DNA of 55,234 bases from an uncultured Succiniclasticum sp. (GCA_900544275.1 UQUU01000010.1:1-55234), one strand, 5' to 3'; counted from the stretch's first letter, positions 1-10,012 are shown. Notes: generated from the letters alone by a model not told the origin. Program-made: numbers and translations.

Positions 1-111
1 TTTTATTTTATCATAGAAGACCTACTTTGATTTTATAGATTTTTCTCATACCTTCCTACCGTTTTTTTGTTTCGCACACTTCGCGTGCTCAACAGGCTAA
101 AGCACATAAAT

Positions 112-152
112 AAGGGCAGATGCCCGGTCATCATTTTTCGGCATCTACCCTT
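112..152 (-). terminator. Intrinsic terminator of the first TonB receptor gene
   Basis: Arms at 112-124 and 140-152 form a 13-bp stem that is complete on the minus-strand RNA, where one position becomes a G-U pair. The stem is followed on that strand by a short U-rich stretch. It lies 34 bases past the stop of the minus-strand receptor gene, so it most likely ends that transcript. The U-tract is weak. Confidence 0.6.
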
Positions 153-185
153 ATTCCCTGCTGTTTAATTCGTATAAACCATCAT

Positions 186-2468
186 CTAGAATTTTCTCTC
201 AACGCTGAAGAAATAGTTTCTTCCGGGAGCCGTATAGTAGGTATAATATTCGCGATTTAAAATATTATTAACATCTAAATTAAAGCAAGTATTTTTATCC
301 AGCTGATAATGTGTGGACAGATTCAATACAAAATAAGGATCATTGCATCCGTAATATCCTGTCATATAATCGCTATGGTCAGCGTTTGAATATACTTTAG
401 AAGTGTAATTACCAACTAAACTTCCACTCCATTTATTTTTATGATAGCTAATGCCCCCATTAAATAAATATTTTGGAACATAGGCCATTTGTTTTCCTTC
501 ATTCTTCCTGTCCAAAGGATTATCAGTAATTCTGGAATTCTGGTAGGTATAATTGACAAATACATCCCACGTATCACTTAATTGGTGGTCAATTTCAAAT
601 TCTACTCCATCTACCTTTCCTTTTGCTGCATTAACCGGTTTCGTCCATTTCAAATCTATCCCTAAAGCATCAAGGTGATATTTTTTACCTGTATCCATTG
701 TATAAATCATATCCTCTATATCTGAATGGAAATAAGTTGCTGAAATAGATGTTTTACTGTTATTAAATTGCTTTTTAATACCAAATTCAATAGCATCTAC
801 TGTTTCCGGATTTAAATCAGGGTTACTATCTTTATATGTAGATGTTACACTGGTTCCGCCAGGAGCTGCTTTGTACAATTCAAATATATTAGGAGCTCTA
901 AAAGAACGCCCCCACGAAACATGATATGAGGTATCTTCATCTGGTTTAAACTGTAAAGCAACTTTGGGAGAAAACATGGTTTTCCGTTTACTTTCTAAAA
1001 CAGGGTCAGAAACCAACTTCCCTTTGTCATAATATCTGCTGGCACCCTCATAATTTTTCCATGAATCATAGCGTCCGCCTAAAACAAACTTCCATTTATC
1101 ATCAAACCTATGCTGATTTTCAAAATAAGCAGCTACCGTCTTTTCTTTTCCCGAAGCAAACGCTTTTACATCTTTTTTGCTGTTCCTATCCCTCCAATTA
1201 GTCAAATTCGTATCTGCACTGTCCGTTTTACCAAATAAGTAATCCACACCTACAACCAATTTGTCATGCTCTGTATTGAAAATTTCTTTTTGCACACTTA
1301 TATTCCAAGACTTGCTCGGGCTTTCAGTAAGGAGTCCTCCTGAGCCACTTACATACCAGTTATCTTTTATATCATTAATACCTGCACTAATTTTTAAATT
1401 ATTATCTTCGTCATTATATGATAGTGCATAAGTGGAGTGTTCTTTACCCCCATAATAAGGTGAGAAAAATTTACTGCCGTTCTTTCCATAGGTACCTAAC
1501 GAAACCGATGTGCCAGCTAAATTTACCGTGCCACTCCACACAGAATTCCCGGCAGCGTCATATAAATAGGTATGAGGATCCGTTCCAGAATGGTATTTAT
1601 AATTGTTGTGTAGCATTTTAAACGAGAGTTTTTTACTCTCCTCAAATTTGTATTGCATACCAACTTGCCAATTATTTTGTGTAAAAGTGTTTTTACCACC
1701 ATCTCCATATATATAGGATGGCTCACCTTTCTTATTAGGCACTCGTTCGTACCCTGTTACTTTTGTTCCTTTATTAGATGTCTTTTTTGCCTTATTTGCA
1801 GCAAATTTTTGTGTAATATAGCCATGTGAATCTTCCTTGTTAAATCCCCCGTTTACCGAGAACTTCTTCCCTATTGGTTGAGCTATATTAACGCTCCATC
1901 GATAAGTTCCATAACTTCCGTATCCCGCCTTAAGTTTTATCTGCTGTTTATCAACATCTTTAGTAATAATATTTATAACACCTGCGACTGCATTCGTACC
2001 ATACAAAGATGAGGCCGTACCCCTTACCACCTCTATGCGGTCCACAACATCAACAGGAATCGCATTCCAGTCCACATTACCTGAGTTCTTATCATTTAAA
2101 GGCATGCCATCTAACATAACCAAAACCTGTCTTTGTTGACTGACGCCTCTCATGGTTAGTTTTGAACTCACATCAAGATCACCCTTTATCCGGTTCGTAA
2201 ATACACCAGTCGATATTTTTAATGCATCATCAAGATGTTTAATCCCCTTATCCGCCATATCTTTTGCGGTAATAACTGAAACGCTGGCAGGCGTATCAAG
2301 AATTTTTTCTGATGTTCTATTCGCAGTAACCACGATTTGTTCCAAAGTAAACCCCTGTAAATCATCTCCCGGTTCTGCCGCCCCTGCCGGATTTGCCCCC
2401 ATCACTACGGTGCCGCAAATCAGAGCTGTCATCAGCAACCCTTTAGATATTTTTTCTGTTTTCGTCAT
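186..2468 (-). CDS. TonB-dependent outer-membrane receptor
   Basis: Outer-membrane beta-barrel receptor that takes up a scarce ligand (corrinoid, heme or siderophore class) using energy from TonB. The 760-residue protein has a signal peptide ending near AGAAEP, a TonB-box-like stretch (EQIVVTANR), a plug domain with the VRGTASSLYGTNAVAGVINI motif, and a long barrel ending in an aromatic residue (VERKF), as barrel proteins need for insertion. The start is ATG at 2468 because AAAGGAGAG sits 9 bases upstream; a longer in-frame opening to 2507 lacks such a site. Length is typical for the family. It appears monocistronic, with a terminator just downstream. The ligand cannot be read from the sequence; the TonB-ExbB-ExbD genes at 42039-43750 could energise it. 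Confidence 0.93.
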   Translation of the reverse strand: MTKTEKISKGLLMTALICGTVVMGANPAGAAEPGDDLQGFTLEQIVVTANRTSEKILDTPASVSVITAKDMADKGIKHLDDALKISTGVFTNRIKGDLDVSSKLTMRGVSQQRQVLVMLDGMPLNDKNSGNVDWNAIPVDVVDRIEVVRGTASSLYGTNAVAGVINIITKDVDKQQIKLKAGYGSYGTYRWSVNIAQPIGKKFSVNGGFNKEDSHGYITQKFAANKAKKTSNKGTKVTGYERVPNKKGEPSYIYGDGGKNTFTQNNWQVGMQYKFEESKKLSFKMLHNNYKYHSGTDPHTYLYDAAGNSVWSGTVNLAGTSVSLGTYGKNGSKFFSPYYGGKEHSTYALSYNDEDNNLKISAGINDIKDNWYVSGSGGLLTESPSKSWNISVQKEIFNTEHDKLVVGVDYLFGKTDSADTNLTNWRDRNSKKDVKAFASGKEKTVAAYFENQHRFDDKWKFVLGGRYDSWKNYEGASRYYDKGKLVSDPVLESKRKTMFSPKVALQFKPDEDTSYHVSWGRSFRAPNIFELYKAAPGGTSVTSTYKDSNPDLNPETVDAIEFGIKKQFNNSKTSISATYFHSDIEDMIYTMDTGKKYHLDALGIDLKWTKPVNAAKGKVDGVEFEIDHQLSDTWDVFVNYTYQNSRITDNPLDRKNEGKQMAYVPKYLFNGGISYHKNKWSGSLVGNYTSKVYSNADHSDYMTGYYGCNDPYFVLNLSTHYQLDKNTCFNLDVNNILNREYYTYYTAPGRNYFFSVERKF

Positions 2469-2652
2469 AAAACAACGCTCTCCTTTAACATAATATTTAT
2501 TGCACACTTTTTACAGCCAGTCTTTCATGGCCCTGTAAGAAGTATTACAACCAACGCATGCTACTGTTACTTACGCGCAAAACCTTATTCTTTTCCCAAC
2601 AATATGCTTTAGTCATTGCATTTTCTACAAAATAAAAAGATTGTCCCAAATC

Positions 2653-3279
2653 TTATTTGCTTAAAATCGGTTTCTGCTCTTTGGTGTCGGGCTTCGTTCC
2701 ATCAGTGCCATTAGCGGTTGCTTCGTTCGCTTTCTGCTGTTCGGATTGTTGCAGACAGATCTCATACATGGCTTCGGCAAAGGTTTTTTCCGGCACAGGT
2801 ACAAAGCCGTTCTTATTCGCTTTCTTTTCAATCATGCGGTTTTTATCCGTGAAGACCCGCATTTCTTTTACGGTATAAGTTTTTTCCGCCATGTTATATT
2901 CCATGTCCAACAGACAGTATTGCACTTTTTCCTTGCCTTTTAACTGTTCCATATATTTCCGCTGCAAATTTTTTAACAGTTCTTTATTCTGGAATAAGGT
3001 TTTTACTGTAACGTCAATACGGTTCTCGTCCACTTGCCCTTTTTTATCAGCAAAATATTTCAGTGTACTCATGTCATAGGCATAGATACCCAGATCATTT
3101 TCTAAAATCAGGGACCAACGGGCCGCTTCCTGCTCTTCTGCCGTAGGTTTGGGCTGCATACTGATTTCCCAGTCGTAGGGATTTTCCGGAACCGGCTCGG
3201 CTTTTTTAGCCGCGTCCGCAAAACTTACAGCAAATACACATACAAATACTACAAGTCCTACTAAGAAAATTTTTTTCAA
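2653..3279 (-). CDS. Small exported protein, possibly adhesin-E-like
   Basis: A 208-residue protein with a clean signal peptide (hydrophobic residues 3-20, cleavage near SFADAAKK). The mature part is hydrophilic. The centre has a pattern (WSLILENDLGIYAYD followed by a long charged beta/alpha region) loosely reminiscent of the surface-adhesin E-like domain, in which a Trp-x-Asp-Tyr-Asp-type start is common. The C-terminal 30 residues are low-complexity, rich in Glu, Lys, Thr and Gln, and probably disordered. I do not recognise a function. It has its own promoter candidate at 3358-3386 and stands alone between the TonB receptor and the divergent RND operon. Coding status is well supported by signal peptide and start site; the adhesin-E resemblance is a weak inference. 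Confidence 0.75.
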   Translation of the reverse strand: MKKIFLVGLVVFVCVFAVSFADAAKKAEPVPENPYDWEISMQPKPTAEEQEAARWSLILENDLGIYAYDMSTLKYFADKKGQVDENRIDVTVKTLFQNKELLKNLQRKYMEQLKGKEKVQYCLLDMEYNMAEKTYTVKEMRVFTDKNRMIEKKANKNGFVPVPEKTFAEAMYEICLQQSEQQKANEATANGTDGTKPDTKEQKPILSK

Positions 3280-3722
3280 GATTTTGCCTCCCTATTACTG
3301 AATCGTAAAAAATATCACTTTTAACACACCAGGTTTTTTCCACACCCAGCTTCAAAAATGATAAAACCACTATTGCGTATTAACAATAATTAGTTTCATT
3401 AAATTATTGATTTGATTATATAACATGTATCTTTCCAGAGTCAAACCATATTCAATACTTTCTACTGCAAATTTTGAAAGTGCTTTTAAAACTCCCCTTT
3501 TGTGTTTCTGAAATGGATTTCTCATCTCCTACTCCATAGCAAATCCAACTTTTTATAGCTGTTCAACATTTCTTTTTTCAAATAAATAAATTTAATGTCC
3601 CGTGCTTAATTGGCCTGCTTTTCCTCTGTACAATCCCTGTAAACCATGATAAAATTATTTTTATTAAACGAAATAATTACTAACTATTATATTATTTTAT
3701 AAAACAAGAAAAGGAAATTAGC
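3280..3722. other. AT-rich divergent intergenic region
   Basis: This 443-base stretch separates the minus-strand exported protein from the plus-strand RND operon. It contains no convincing open frame. It carries the promoter candidate at 3358-3386 and an inverted repeat with 8-base arms CAATAATT at 3384-3391 and AATTATTG at 3402-3409, directly upstream of that promoter. A weak plus-strand candidate (TTAAAC, 18 bases, TATATT) lies shortly before the adaptor gene. The rest is unremarkable AT-rich sequence. Confidence 0.6.
3358..3386 (-). promoter_or_regulatory. Promoter candidate of the small exported protein
   Basis: On the minus strand TTGTTA (3381-3386) and TATCAT (3358-3363) are separated by 17 bases, a good sigma-70-type arrangement, about 80 bases before the start codon at 3279. 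The inverted repeat at 3384-3409 overlaps the -35 box and could be a regulator site. Confidence 0.5.
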
Positions 3723-5030
3723 ATGGAAACCATACGGGATTTTTTAATAACGTTAAAATCTAATCTCCAAAAGAAACTTGTCTATCTGAAGAATTATTTA
3801 CAAAGCCACAAAGCTGTGACGTTGTTCCTCGCAGCTTTGCTTGGCTTATTTTTATTTTTTTCTTTGTTCTCTCTCCTGCATCGCCCTTCTGTCCAACGTC
3901 AGCGAGCCACAAAAGTATCGGTACATACGAAACAGATTACGGCCTCACCTATGTACAAAACCGTTTCTCTGTTTGGGCAGACCGCAGCCATTGCCCGAAT
4001 TGAAATCGTAAACAAATACCCGGGTACCATTCTCCGTGTCGATAAGAATTTGGGCGATACGGTAGAACCGGGCGATATCCTCCTGCAACAGGACCTGAAA
4101 GATGTGGAATTACAGGTAGCCCGGGCCCAGGCGGATTATAAATCCCATGACGCCAGCACCGAACGTTACGATGCGCGATATAATTCAGACTACCAGAAGG
4201 CAAAAAGCGAGTATGACCTGAAAAAATTGAATTTTGAAAGATACACGCAATTGTTCCAAAAAGGCGCTATCTCCAAGCTGAGCTTGGATCAGGCGGAGCT
4301 GGCCATGGTCAACGCGCAGGCCAATCTTAAGTACCTTACCGACCAAAAAAGTATTAACGGCCGCCCTGCTTATGTGGCCGAACGGGCAGAGCAGGCGGAG
4401 TTAAGCCATAACAGTATGCTTCTATTGCAAAATCAGCAGGAAGATATGACCATCCGGGCGCCGCGCAAAGGCATTATCAGCTACCGCAACGCGGAAGCCG
4501 GCAGCTATGTGGCGGCCAATACCCATCTGTTTACTTTAGTGGACAACAGCAGTTTTTATATCGACTGTCTGGTTTCGGAATATGATGCGGCCCTCTTAAA
4601 AGCGGGCGAAACAGTTTCCGCCAATCTGGAAGCATTAGGCAAAAAGTATCCCGGTACCCTGACCTTCGTCAGCCCGGATAAAAATAAAGATACAAAAAAT
4701 TATCTGGTGCGTATTACCCTGGATAGTACGGATCCGGCTATCAAATCCGGCATGTTCGCTAAAAGTGAATTAAAGTTTCTGCAAAAGGATAAGGCATTGT
4801 GTATCAACCGCTCCGCTATTTTTGAGAAAAACGGCAAAACCTATGCTTTTATTATAGACAACGATCACAAAGTCCAGCGCAAGGCCATACAACTGGGCAT
4901 TCGCAATGAAGAAGAAACGGAAATTACCGAGGGTCTGAAAGAAGGCGACCGGGTCATTATTGACAATATTACCCGTCTGCGTGAGGGCACGGAAGTCGAA
5001 GATTTGGGGACAAAGGTGGGCGAAAAATGA
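3723..5030 (+). CDS. RND efflux periplasmic adaptor (membrane fusion protein)
   Basis: Periplasmic adaptor that connects an RND transporter to an outer-membrane channel. The 435-residue protein has one N-terminal membrane anchor (about residues 33-52) and the usual order of adaptor domains: a first half-lipoyl segment near 90-125 (KYPGTILRVDKNLGDTVEPG), an alpha-hairpin at about 130-230, the second lipoyl half (IRAPRKGIISYRNAEAGSYV), and a beta-barrel/membrane-proximal region ending KEGDRVIIDNITRLREGTEV. The start has AAAAGGAAA upstream. Its stop overlaps the transporter start in an ATGA, so the two are translationally coupled. No outer-membrane factor gene accompanies them. Substrate is unknown. 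Confidence 0.93.
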   Translation: METIRDFLITLKSNLQKKLVYLKNYLQSHKAVTLFLAALLGLFLFFSLFSLLHRPSVQRQRATKVSVHTKQITASPMYKTVSLFGQTAAIARIEIVNKYPGTILRVDKNLGDTVEPGDILLQQDLKDVELQVARAQADYKSHDASTERYDARYNSDYQKAKSEYDLKKLNFERYTQLFQKGAISKLSLDQAELAMVNAQANLKYLTDQKSINGRPAYVAERAEQAELSHNSMLLLQNQQEDMTIRAPRKGIISYRNAEAGSYVAANTHLFTLVDNSSFYIDCLVSEYDAALLKAGETVSANLEALGKKYPGTLTFVSPDKNKDTKNYLVRITLDSTDPAIKSGMFAKSELKFLQKDKALCINRSAIFEKNGKTYAFIIDNDHKVQRKAIQLGIRNEEETEITEGLKEGDRVIIDNITRLREGTEVEDLGTKVGEK

Positions 5031-8000
5031 ATCTGACACGTTTTTCTATCCAACGCCCCATCGGAATCGCTATGATTTTCATGCTGATCACGGTCTTAGG
5101 TCTGTTCAGCTATGCGCGGATTCCTGTGGAATTATTGCCTGACGTGGATTCCCCTTTTATCAGTTGCATTGTAGAATATCCCGGCGCCAGTACCGAATCG
5201 GTGGAGCAGCAGATCACCAAACCCATCGAAGATGTAATTTCCACCGTATCTTATGTTAAGCAGCTTCGCTCCGTCTGTATGCCCGGACGTTCGGAAGTGT
5301 TCATTGAGTTGTCACCGGAAGCCAATGCGGATATGGTTGCAATTGAAGCCACCAAAAAATTAAACCGCATCCGCAGCTCTCTTCCCGCAGACATTGATGA
5401 ACCTGTTGTCTTGAAACGCAGTTCCGATGAATACCCCATCATGGAAATCGCTATTTCCAGCAAAGTTGACCCTGCATTAATGCGTTCGTTAGCGGAAAAC
5501 ACGCTGAAAGAAAAGTTTCAACAGGTAGATGGAGTGGCAGACGTGGTCATCACCGGCGGCGCGGAAAAAGAAATTGCCATCGAGGTGCACAAAGACCGTC
5601 TCAATTATTATGGTCTGACTCTGAAAGACATTACCGAAGCTATTAAAAGCGAAAACTCCATGGTTTCTGCCGGATCTGTGTATTCCGAAAACAAACAGAT
5701 TACGGTACGTCTGGATTCACAATATCGTTCCGTACAGGATATCCAGAATATTACACTGGTAAAAAATGGCGCGGTCATCGCTTTAGGCGAAGTTGCCGAA
5801 GTAAAAGCTACCAATAAACGGGAGCGTTATTATACCCGTATGGACGGCAATGATGCGCTTTCCATGGAAATTTACAAAGCCAGCGGCAGCAATATCGTAA
5901 AAACAGCGGATCTGGTAGTAAAACGCTTGGAACAGTTGCGCAAAGAATTTCCTGACTATACTTTTACCCTGGTCTACAACCAGGCTAAGTTTATCAAGGA
6001 TTCTCTGAATAATACGCTGCATACATTGCTGGAAGGGCTGTTTACCACAGGGTTGGTATTGTATTTATTTCTGCGTGGCTGGCGTTCTTCTTCTGCCGTC
6101 ATGATTGCGATTCCCATTTCACTTATCGCCACCTTTTTCCTGATGTTCATGGCCAAATTTACCTTTAACATGATGTCCCTTATGGGAATGGCACTTTGCA
6201 TCGGCATTTTAGTCGATGACTCCATCGTCGTATTGGAAAACATACACCGTTTTCTGCAAAAAGGCTATGCGCCTGCCGAGGCAGCGGAAAAAGGCCGCAG
6301 TCAGATTGCCATGGCGGCTATTGCCATGACCTTATGCGATGTGGTAGTGTTTTTACCCATTGCTTTCATGCAAAGCAGCACCGGCCAGCTGTTCCGTCAG
6401 TTCGGCTTGACGATCGTATTCGCTACGCTAATGTCGCTTTTAGTGTCCTTCACTTTGACCCCGATGATGGCCTCCCGTTTGTACAAAAACGGGTTAACCA
6501 CACCCAAAGGGAAAATCTGGGTCTGGCTGGATCGATTAGAAGAGGTGACATTACAAAAGTATGAGGTACTGCTGCGGCGCTGTCTGGCCCATCCCAAAAA
6601 GCTGTTGACGGGAATCGGTATCGTCTTCTTTCTGAGCCTTTCCCTGATTCCCCTGGGTGTCGTGGGCTCGGAATATATGCCGAAAACAGATGAAGGCGCT
6701 TTACAGATAAGTGTGGAACTGCCCATTGGTTCCAATGCCCGGCAAACCAATGAAGCGCTTTTGCTTATAGATAGCTATATCCAGACAATACCCGAAGTAC
6801 AGCATTATCTGACCCGTGTTACTGCGGTAGAAAGAACAGGTAAGGTTTCGGTTACTTTAACCAATAAAAGTGACAGATCCCGAAGCGTTTGGCGTATCGC
6901 AGAAGCCATACGGCGTTTCGCACAGGCAAATCTTCCCGGCGTAACCACTCGTGTGAACGTGATTCAGTCTTCTGTAGCCGGCGTATCCGGCGGGCGTAAT
7001 CTGGTTCGCTCTCCCTTACAGGTCGATATTAAGGGCAGTGATATGGACGGTCTAATTAAAGACTCTGCCGTAGTAGAAAAGTTGTTCCGCGAAACGGCCG
7101 GCGTAAAAGACGTTAAAAATTCTTATATCGAAGGTAATCCCGAACTAAAAGTTGAAGTAGATCGGGATAAAATGGAATATTATGGCGCCTCTTTGAGTCA
7201 GGTATTACGTTCCTTTTCCTCCGCTGTTTCCGGTCAAAGGGCTGGTGTGCTGCCCAATGATATAAAAAATAACGGTAAGGATACCGATATCAACGTGCGC
7301 TTTGCCGGCGGTGAAGGCTATGGAAGGGACGAATTGCGGGCCATTCCTATCCCGGTAAAGTCAGGAACCGTACGTTTGGGCGACATCGCCAATGTGGAAG
7401 AAAGTGTAGGCCCTACCCTGATACGACGGGTCAATAAGGAACGGTTTATTAACGTACAAGGCAATCTGGCAGGTCGCCCGTTAAATGACGTGCGACAGGA
7501 ATTGGACAGTAAATTAAAGGCTGCCAATCTGCATAGCCGCTATGAATTTTCCGGCGAAGCGGCCACTATGAGCGAGTCCTTCCGGGAGATGATCATGGCA
7601 CTTTCCATGTCGCTGCTGCTGATTTATCTGCTACTGGCGGTACTCTACGAATCGACTTTCACGCCATTTATCCGGATGTTCTCTCTGCCCTTGGGATTAA
7701 TCGGCTCCATACTCTTCCTACTGTTTACCCGCAATACCATTAATCTTTATTCTCTGATCGGTATTCTGGTGATGGATGGTCTGGTTGCCAAAAACGGGAC
7801 CCTGTTACTGGACTATACGCTAACCCTGATACAAAGGGGCACAGCACCTTTGGAAGCCGTAATTGAAGCGGGCAAAGTCCGCTTGCGGCCTATCTTTATG
7901 ACAGCCCTTACCATGGTGGTGGGTATGCTGCCCACGGCACTTTCCCTGTCCGAAGGTTCGGAAACACGCGTCAGCATGGCCTGGGTCATCATCGGCGGCA

Positions 8001-8083
8001 TGATCACTTCCACCGTCTTTACCCTCTTTGTTATCCCCGTACTGTTTTTATGGCTGAAAAAACACTTTCCGCAGAGAATTTAG
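5027..8083 (+). CDS. RND-family efflux transporter (AcrB/HAE-1 type)
   Basis: Inner-membrane proton-driven exporter working as a trimer with the adjacent adaptor. The 1018-residue protein has the typical RND pattern: TM1 at about 11-31, a large periplasmic loop, a TM2-6 block (about 335-480), a second periplasmic loop, and TM8-12 near 855-1010. The GILVDDSIVVLENIHR segment in TM4 carries the adjacent Asp pair that relays protons in HAE-1 pumps. Length is close to AcrB and MexB (about 1,040-1,050). The C-terminal half lacks a TM10 lysine that I can place with certainty by eye. The operon ends at the hairpin at 8169-8199. Hydrophobic toxins, bile acids or antibiotics are plausible cargo by family only. 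Confidence 0.94.
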   Translation: MNLTRFSIQRPIGIAMIFMLITVLGLFSYARIPVELLPDVDSPFISCIVEYPGASTESVEQQITKPIEDVISTVSYVKQLRSVCMPGRSEVFIELSPEANADMVAIEATKKLNRIRSSLPADIDEPVVLKRSSDEYPIMEIAISSKVDPALMRSLAENTLKEKFQQVDGVADVVITGGAEKEIAIEVHKDRLNYYGLTLKDITEAIKSENSMVSAGSVYSENKQITVRLDSQYRSVQDIQNITLVKNGAVIALGEVAEVKATNKRERYYTRMDGNDALSMEIYKASGSNIVKTADLVVKRLEQLRKEFPDYTFTLVYNQAKFIKDSLNNTLHTLLEGLFTTGLVLYLFLRGWRSSSAVMIAIPISLIATFFLMFMAKFTFNMMSLMGMALCIGILVDDSIVVLENIHRFLQKGYAPAEAAEKGRSQIAMAAIAMTLCDVVVFLPIAFMQSSTGQLFRQFGLTIVFATLMSLLVSFTLTPMMASRLYKNGLTTPKGKIWVWLDRLEEVTLQKYEVLLRRCLAHPKKLLTGIGIVFFLSLSLIPLGVVGSEYMPKTDEGALQISVELPIGSNARQTNEALLLIDSYIQTIPEVQHYLTRVTAVERTGKVSVTLTNKSDRSRSVWRIAEAIRRFAQANLPGVTTRVNVIQSSVAGVSGGRNLVRSPLQVDIKGSDMDGLIKDSAVVEKLFRETAGVKDVKNSYIEGNPELKVEVDRDKMEYYGASLSQVLRSFSSAVSGQRAGVLPNDIKNNGKDTDINVRFAGGEGYGRDELRAIPIPVKSGTVRLGDIANVEESVGPTLIRRVNKERFINVQGNLAGRPLNDVRQELDSKLKAANLHSRYEFSGEAATMSESFREMIMALSMSLLLIYLLLAVLYESTFTPFIRMFSLPLGLIGSILFLLFTRNTINLYSLIGILVMDGLVAKNGTLLLDYTLTLIQRGTAPLEAVIEAGKVRLRPIFMTALTMVVGMLPTALSLSEGSETRVSMAWVIIGGMITSTVFTLFVIPVLFLWLKKHFPQRI

Positions 8084-8106
8084 CAGCGGTAAAATCTACA
8101 ATCGTA

Positions 8107-8152
8107 CAATAGATGAAAGCACTATAAGTAAAAGTACAACAATAGATGAAAG
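8107..8152 (+). repeat. Short direct repeat after the RND gene
   Basis: The 13-base unit CAATAGATGAAAG occurs at 8107-8119 and again at 8140-8152, a 33-base period, with a partial third copy (ATGAAAGT) at 8161. It sits between the RND stop and its terminator. No function is evident. Confidence 0.6.
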
Positions 8153-8168
8153 TTTAATATATGAAAGT

Positions 8169-8202
8169 AGCGACAGCTCACAGAACGTGAGCTGTCGCTT
8201 TT
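8169..8202. terminator. Bidirectional terminator between convergent operons
   Basis: A perfect 13-bp stem (8169-8181 with 8187-8199) has a 5-base loop and is followed on the plus strand by TTTTCTATTT. It ends the RND operon. The last base of the minus-strand binding-protein gene lies at 8203, so the hairpin begins directly after its stop codon and may also end that transcript. Confidence 0.85.
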
Positions 8203-9198
8203 CTATTTAAAATACTCCGGATACACGCCCTTGGCAATCAACAAGGCAGCATCGGCAAAATACTGGGACGCCGCATATCGATAACGATCTTTTGTATAAA
8301 CATAACAATTATTTTGCACGGCTTTAATTTGCTTCAGAGCCGGGTCATGCCGGACTTCTTCCATCACGCCTTGCATATCGCCGCCTTGTGAAGGCGTATC
8401 GCTGGGGAACAATAAAACGTCCGGATTTACAGCAATAATTTTTTCTTTACTAAGGTGTTCTCCCCGTGTAAGGCCTGCTTCGGCAGCCCCATTAATTACC
8501 CCGGCTTCCGTGCAAATGGCGTGAAATATACCCTTGGAACTGCCAAATACACCCAAAGGTGAATAAGCCATGATTACTTTTTTAGCAGGAATTTTATCCG
8601 TCACAGCATGGATGCGTTTTAATTTCGTATCAAAAGCGGCGAGCATTTGGTCACCTTTTTCTTTTTCTCCCACCGCAATCGCTATGTTCCTGATTCTTTT
8701 TTTCACCTGCTCCGCCGTAACAGGAACTTTGCTGACAAACACCTTAAACCCCACATCCTTCAAAGACTGAACATATTCTTTCGCATTGGTTTCCTGGGCA
8801 ATCACCAAATCCGGGTGCAGCTTTAAAAGTTGTTCTACGCTGACATGTTGCGGCACACGAACCGCCACCTTCATTGCTTTGTTTACAATCAGTGAGTTAT
8901 CCTGTTCCAAAGCAGGCTCCGAAATGGCCGCAATCCGTTCCGGCGGCACCAACTCTACCAATATTTCTTCCAGACTGATCGTGGTAGCGTAGATTCGCTT
9001 CGGCTTTTCCGTAAATTTCAGCAAAGTGCCATGGTCATCAACTACTTCATAGCCTGTATTTTGTGTCGAGATGGGTTCAGAAGACGTTGTATTTGTATTA
9101 CCACAGCCAAAAATACTAAAAGGAAGCATAATAAGCAAAGACAAGTTAAGTACGAAATATTCCTTAGCAAGCATTTTACGAATTTTCATTTTGTACAA
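8203..9198 (-). CDS. ABC-importer substrate-binding lipoprotein (BtuF/FecB type)
   Basis: Binding protein of the cobalamin/iron-complex class that hands substrate to a BtuC/FecD-type importer. The 331-residue protein has a signal peptide with lipobox (FSIFGC), then the two-lobed fold typical of the family: the motif GTLLKFTEKPKRIYATTIS, ILVELVPPERIAAISEPA, LLKLHPDLVIAQ, and a C-terminal lobe with VNPDVLLFPSDTP. The opening uses TTG at 9198 with AGAAGG about 10 bases upstream; an ATG at 9189 is also possible. It is the last gene of a three-gene operon with the nitrilase and another binding protein. No permease or ATPase is next to it. Substrate identity is not visible. Confidence 0.88.
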   Translation of the reverse strand: MYKMKIRKMLAKEYFVLNLSLLIMLPFSIFGCGNTNTTSSEPISTQNTGYEVVDDHGTLLKFTEKPKRIYATTISLEEILVELVPPERIAAISEPALEQDNSLIVNKAMKVAVRVPQHVSVEQLLKLHPDLVIAQETNAKEYVQSLKDVGFKVFVSKVPVTAEQVKKRIRNIAIAVGEKEKGDQMLAAFDTKLKRIHAVTDKIPAKKVIMAYSPLGVFGSSKGIFHAICTEAGVINGAAEAGLTRGEHLSKEKIIAVNPDVLLFPSDTPSQGGDMQGVMEEVRHDPALKQIKAVQNNCYVYTKDRYRYAASQYFADAALLIAKGVYPEYFK

Positions 9199-9229
9199 TT
9201 TATTTTTTCCTTCTGATTTAAGGCTTTAT

Positions 9230-10006
9230 TCATCTATAAAATGGGATTACCGTAAATTCGGAAGATACGCTTTTCCCCATTTTCGCATCCCACTCAAACA
9301 AAAGTATCGCTTCCTTGCCCTTATAAGCTAATTTAGCCTTTCCTTCTTCCACATAAACACTTTCTGCCAAGGTAAAATCCATCCATTGATTTTTACCTGT
9401 CTGATTGCAGACAATCAGCGGTAATCCGGTTTGGAGAGAGCACTTTTCCCAGACGGGGCGAGGATCCCCGCATTCTTTGGAGACCGGCCAGGCGGCAATG
9501 TCCAACAATATCTGGGCACCCTCCTTTTTCAGCCGCATAGGGCCATCCTCAATATACCAGGAATCGGCACAGACGAGAGGCCCCACCTTCACATTGCTGC
9601 ACACAACGGTCCTGACCGACGTATCGTTTTTTACCCAATTTTCAGCTCCAAACTCGTGAGAATGATTTTTGCGATGTCTGCTTAGCAGCGTTCCATCCGG
9701 CCCAAATACAAAACAGGTATTAAAATTACATTGAGTATCCGTATCATATTCCCCGGCTCCTAAAAAAAGGTACTGTTTATATTGCTTTACACTCTCCAGT
9801 AATGGCACTAACCCCGGCTCCGGTTGTTCAGGCAATCGCTGCGCCGGATTCTTTTTATAAAAATGATATCCCTGCACAGCCGTTTCCGGTGTGATTGTCC
9901 ATTCCGCTCCTCTTTCCCCTGCAATTTCTACGGCACGGCAAAGCTTCTCAATATTTTTTTCTTGCGGCCCCATACTCAAATCTAAATGACACAAAGCTAT
10001 TTTCAT
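9230..10006 (-). CDS. Carbon-nitrogen hydrolase (nitrilase superfamily)
   Basis: A cytoplasmic amidase-type enzyme that cleaves a carbon-nitrogen bond. The 258-residue protein carries the Glu-Lys-Cys catalytic triad of the superfamily: Glu41 in TPETAVQGY, Lys113 in RHRKNHSH, and Cys146 in PLVCADSW. No signal peptide or membrane segment is present, and length fits single-domain members. It lies between two binding lipoproteins of the cobalamin/iron type, 6 bases from the upstream gene and 31 from the downstream one, so co-transcription is likely. That setting suggests it may act on an amide group of an imported ligand, which is inference. The exact substrate class (omega-amidase, carbamoylputrescine or other) cannot be decided here. 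Confidence 0.87.
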   Translation of the reverse strand: MKIALCHLDLSMGPQEKNIEKLCRAVEIAGERGAEWTITPETAVQGYHFYKKNPAQRLPEQPEPGLVPLLESVKQYKQYLFLGAGEYDTDTQCNFNTCFVFGPDGTLLSRHRKNHSHEFGAENWVKNDTSVRTVVCSNVKVGPLVCADSWYIEDGPMRLKKEGAQILLDIAAWPVSKECGDPRPVWEKCSLQTGLPLIVCNQTGKNQWMDFTLAESVYVEEGKAKLAYKGKEAILLFEWDAKMGKSVSSEFTVIPFYR

Positions 10007-10012
10007 CAGTTT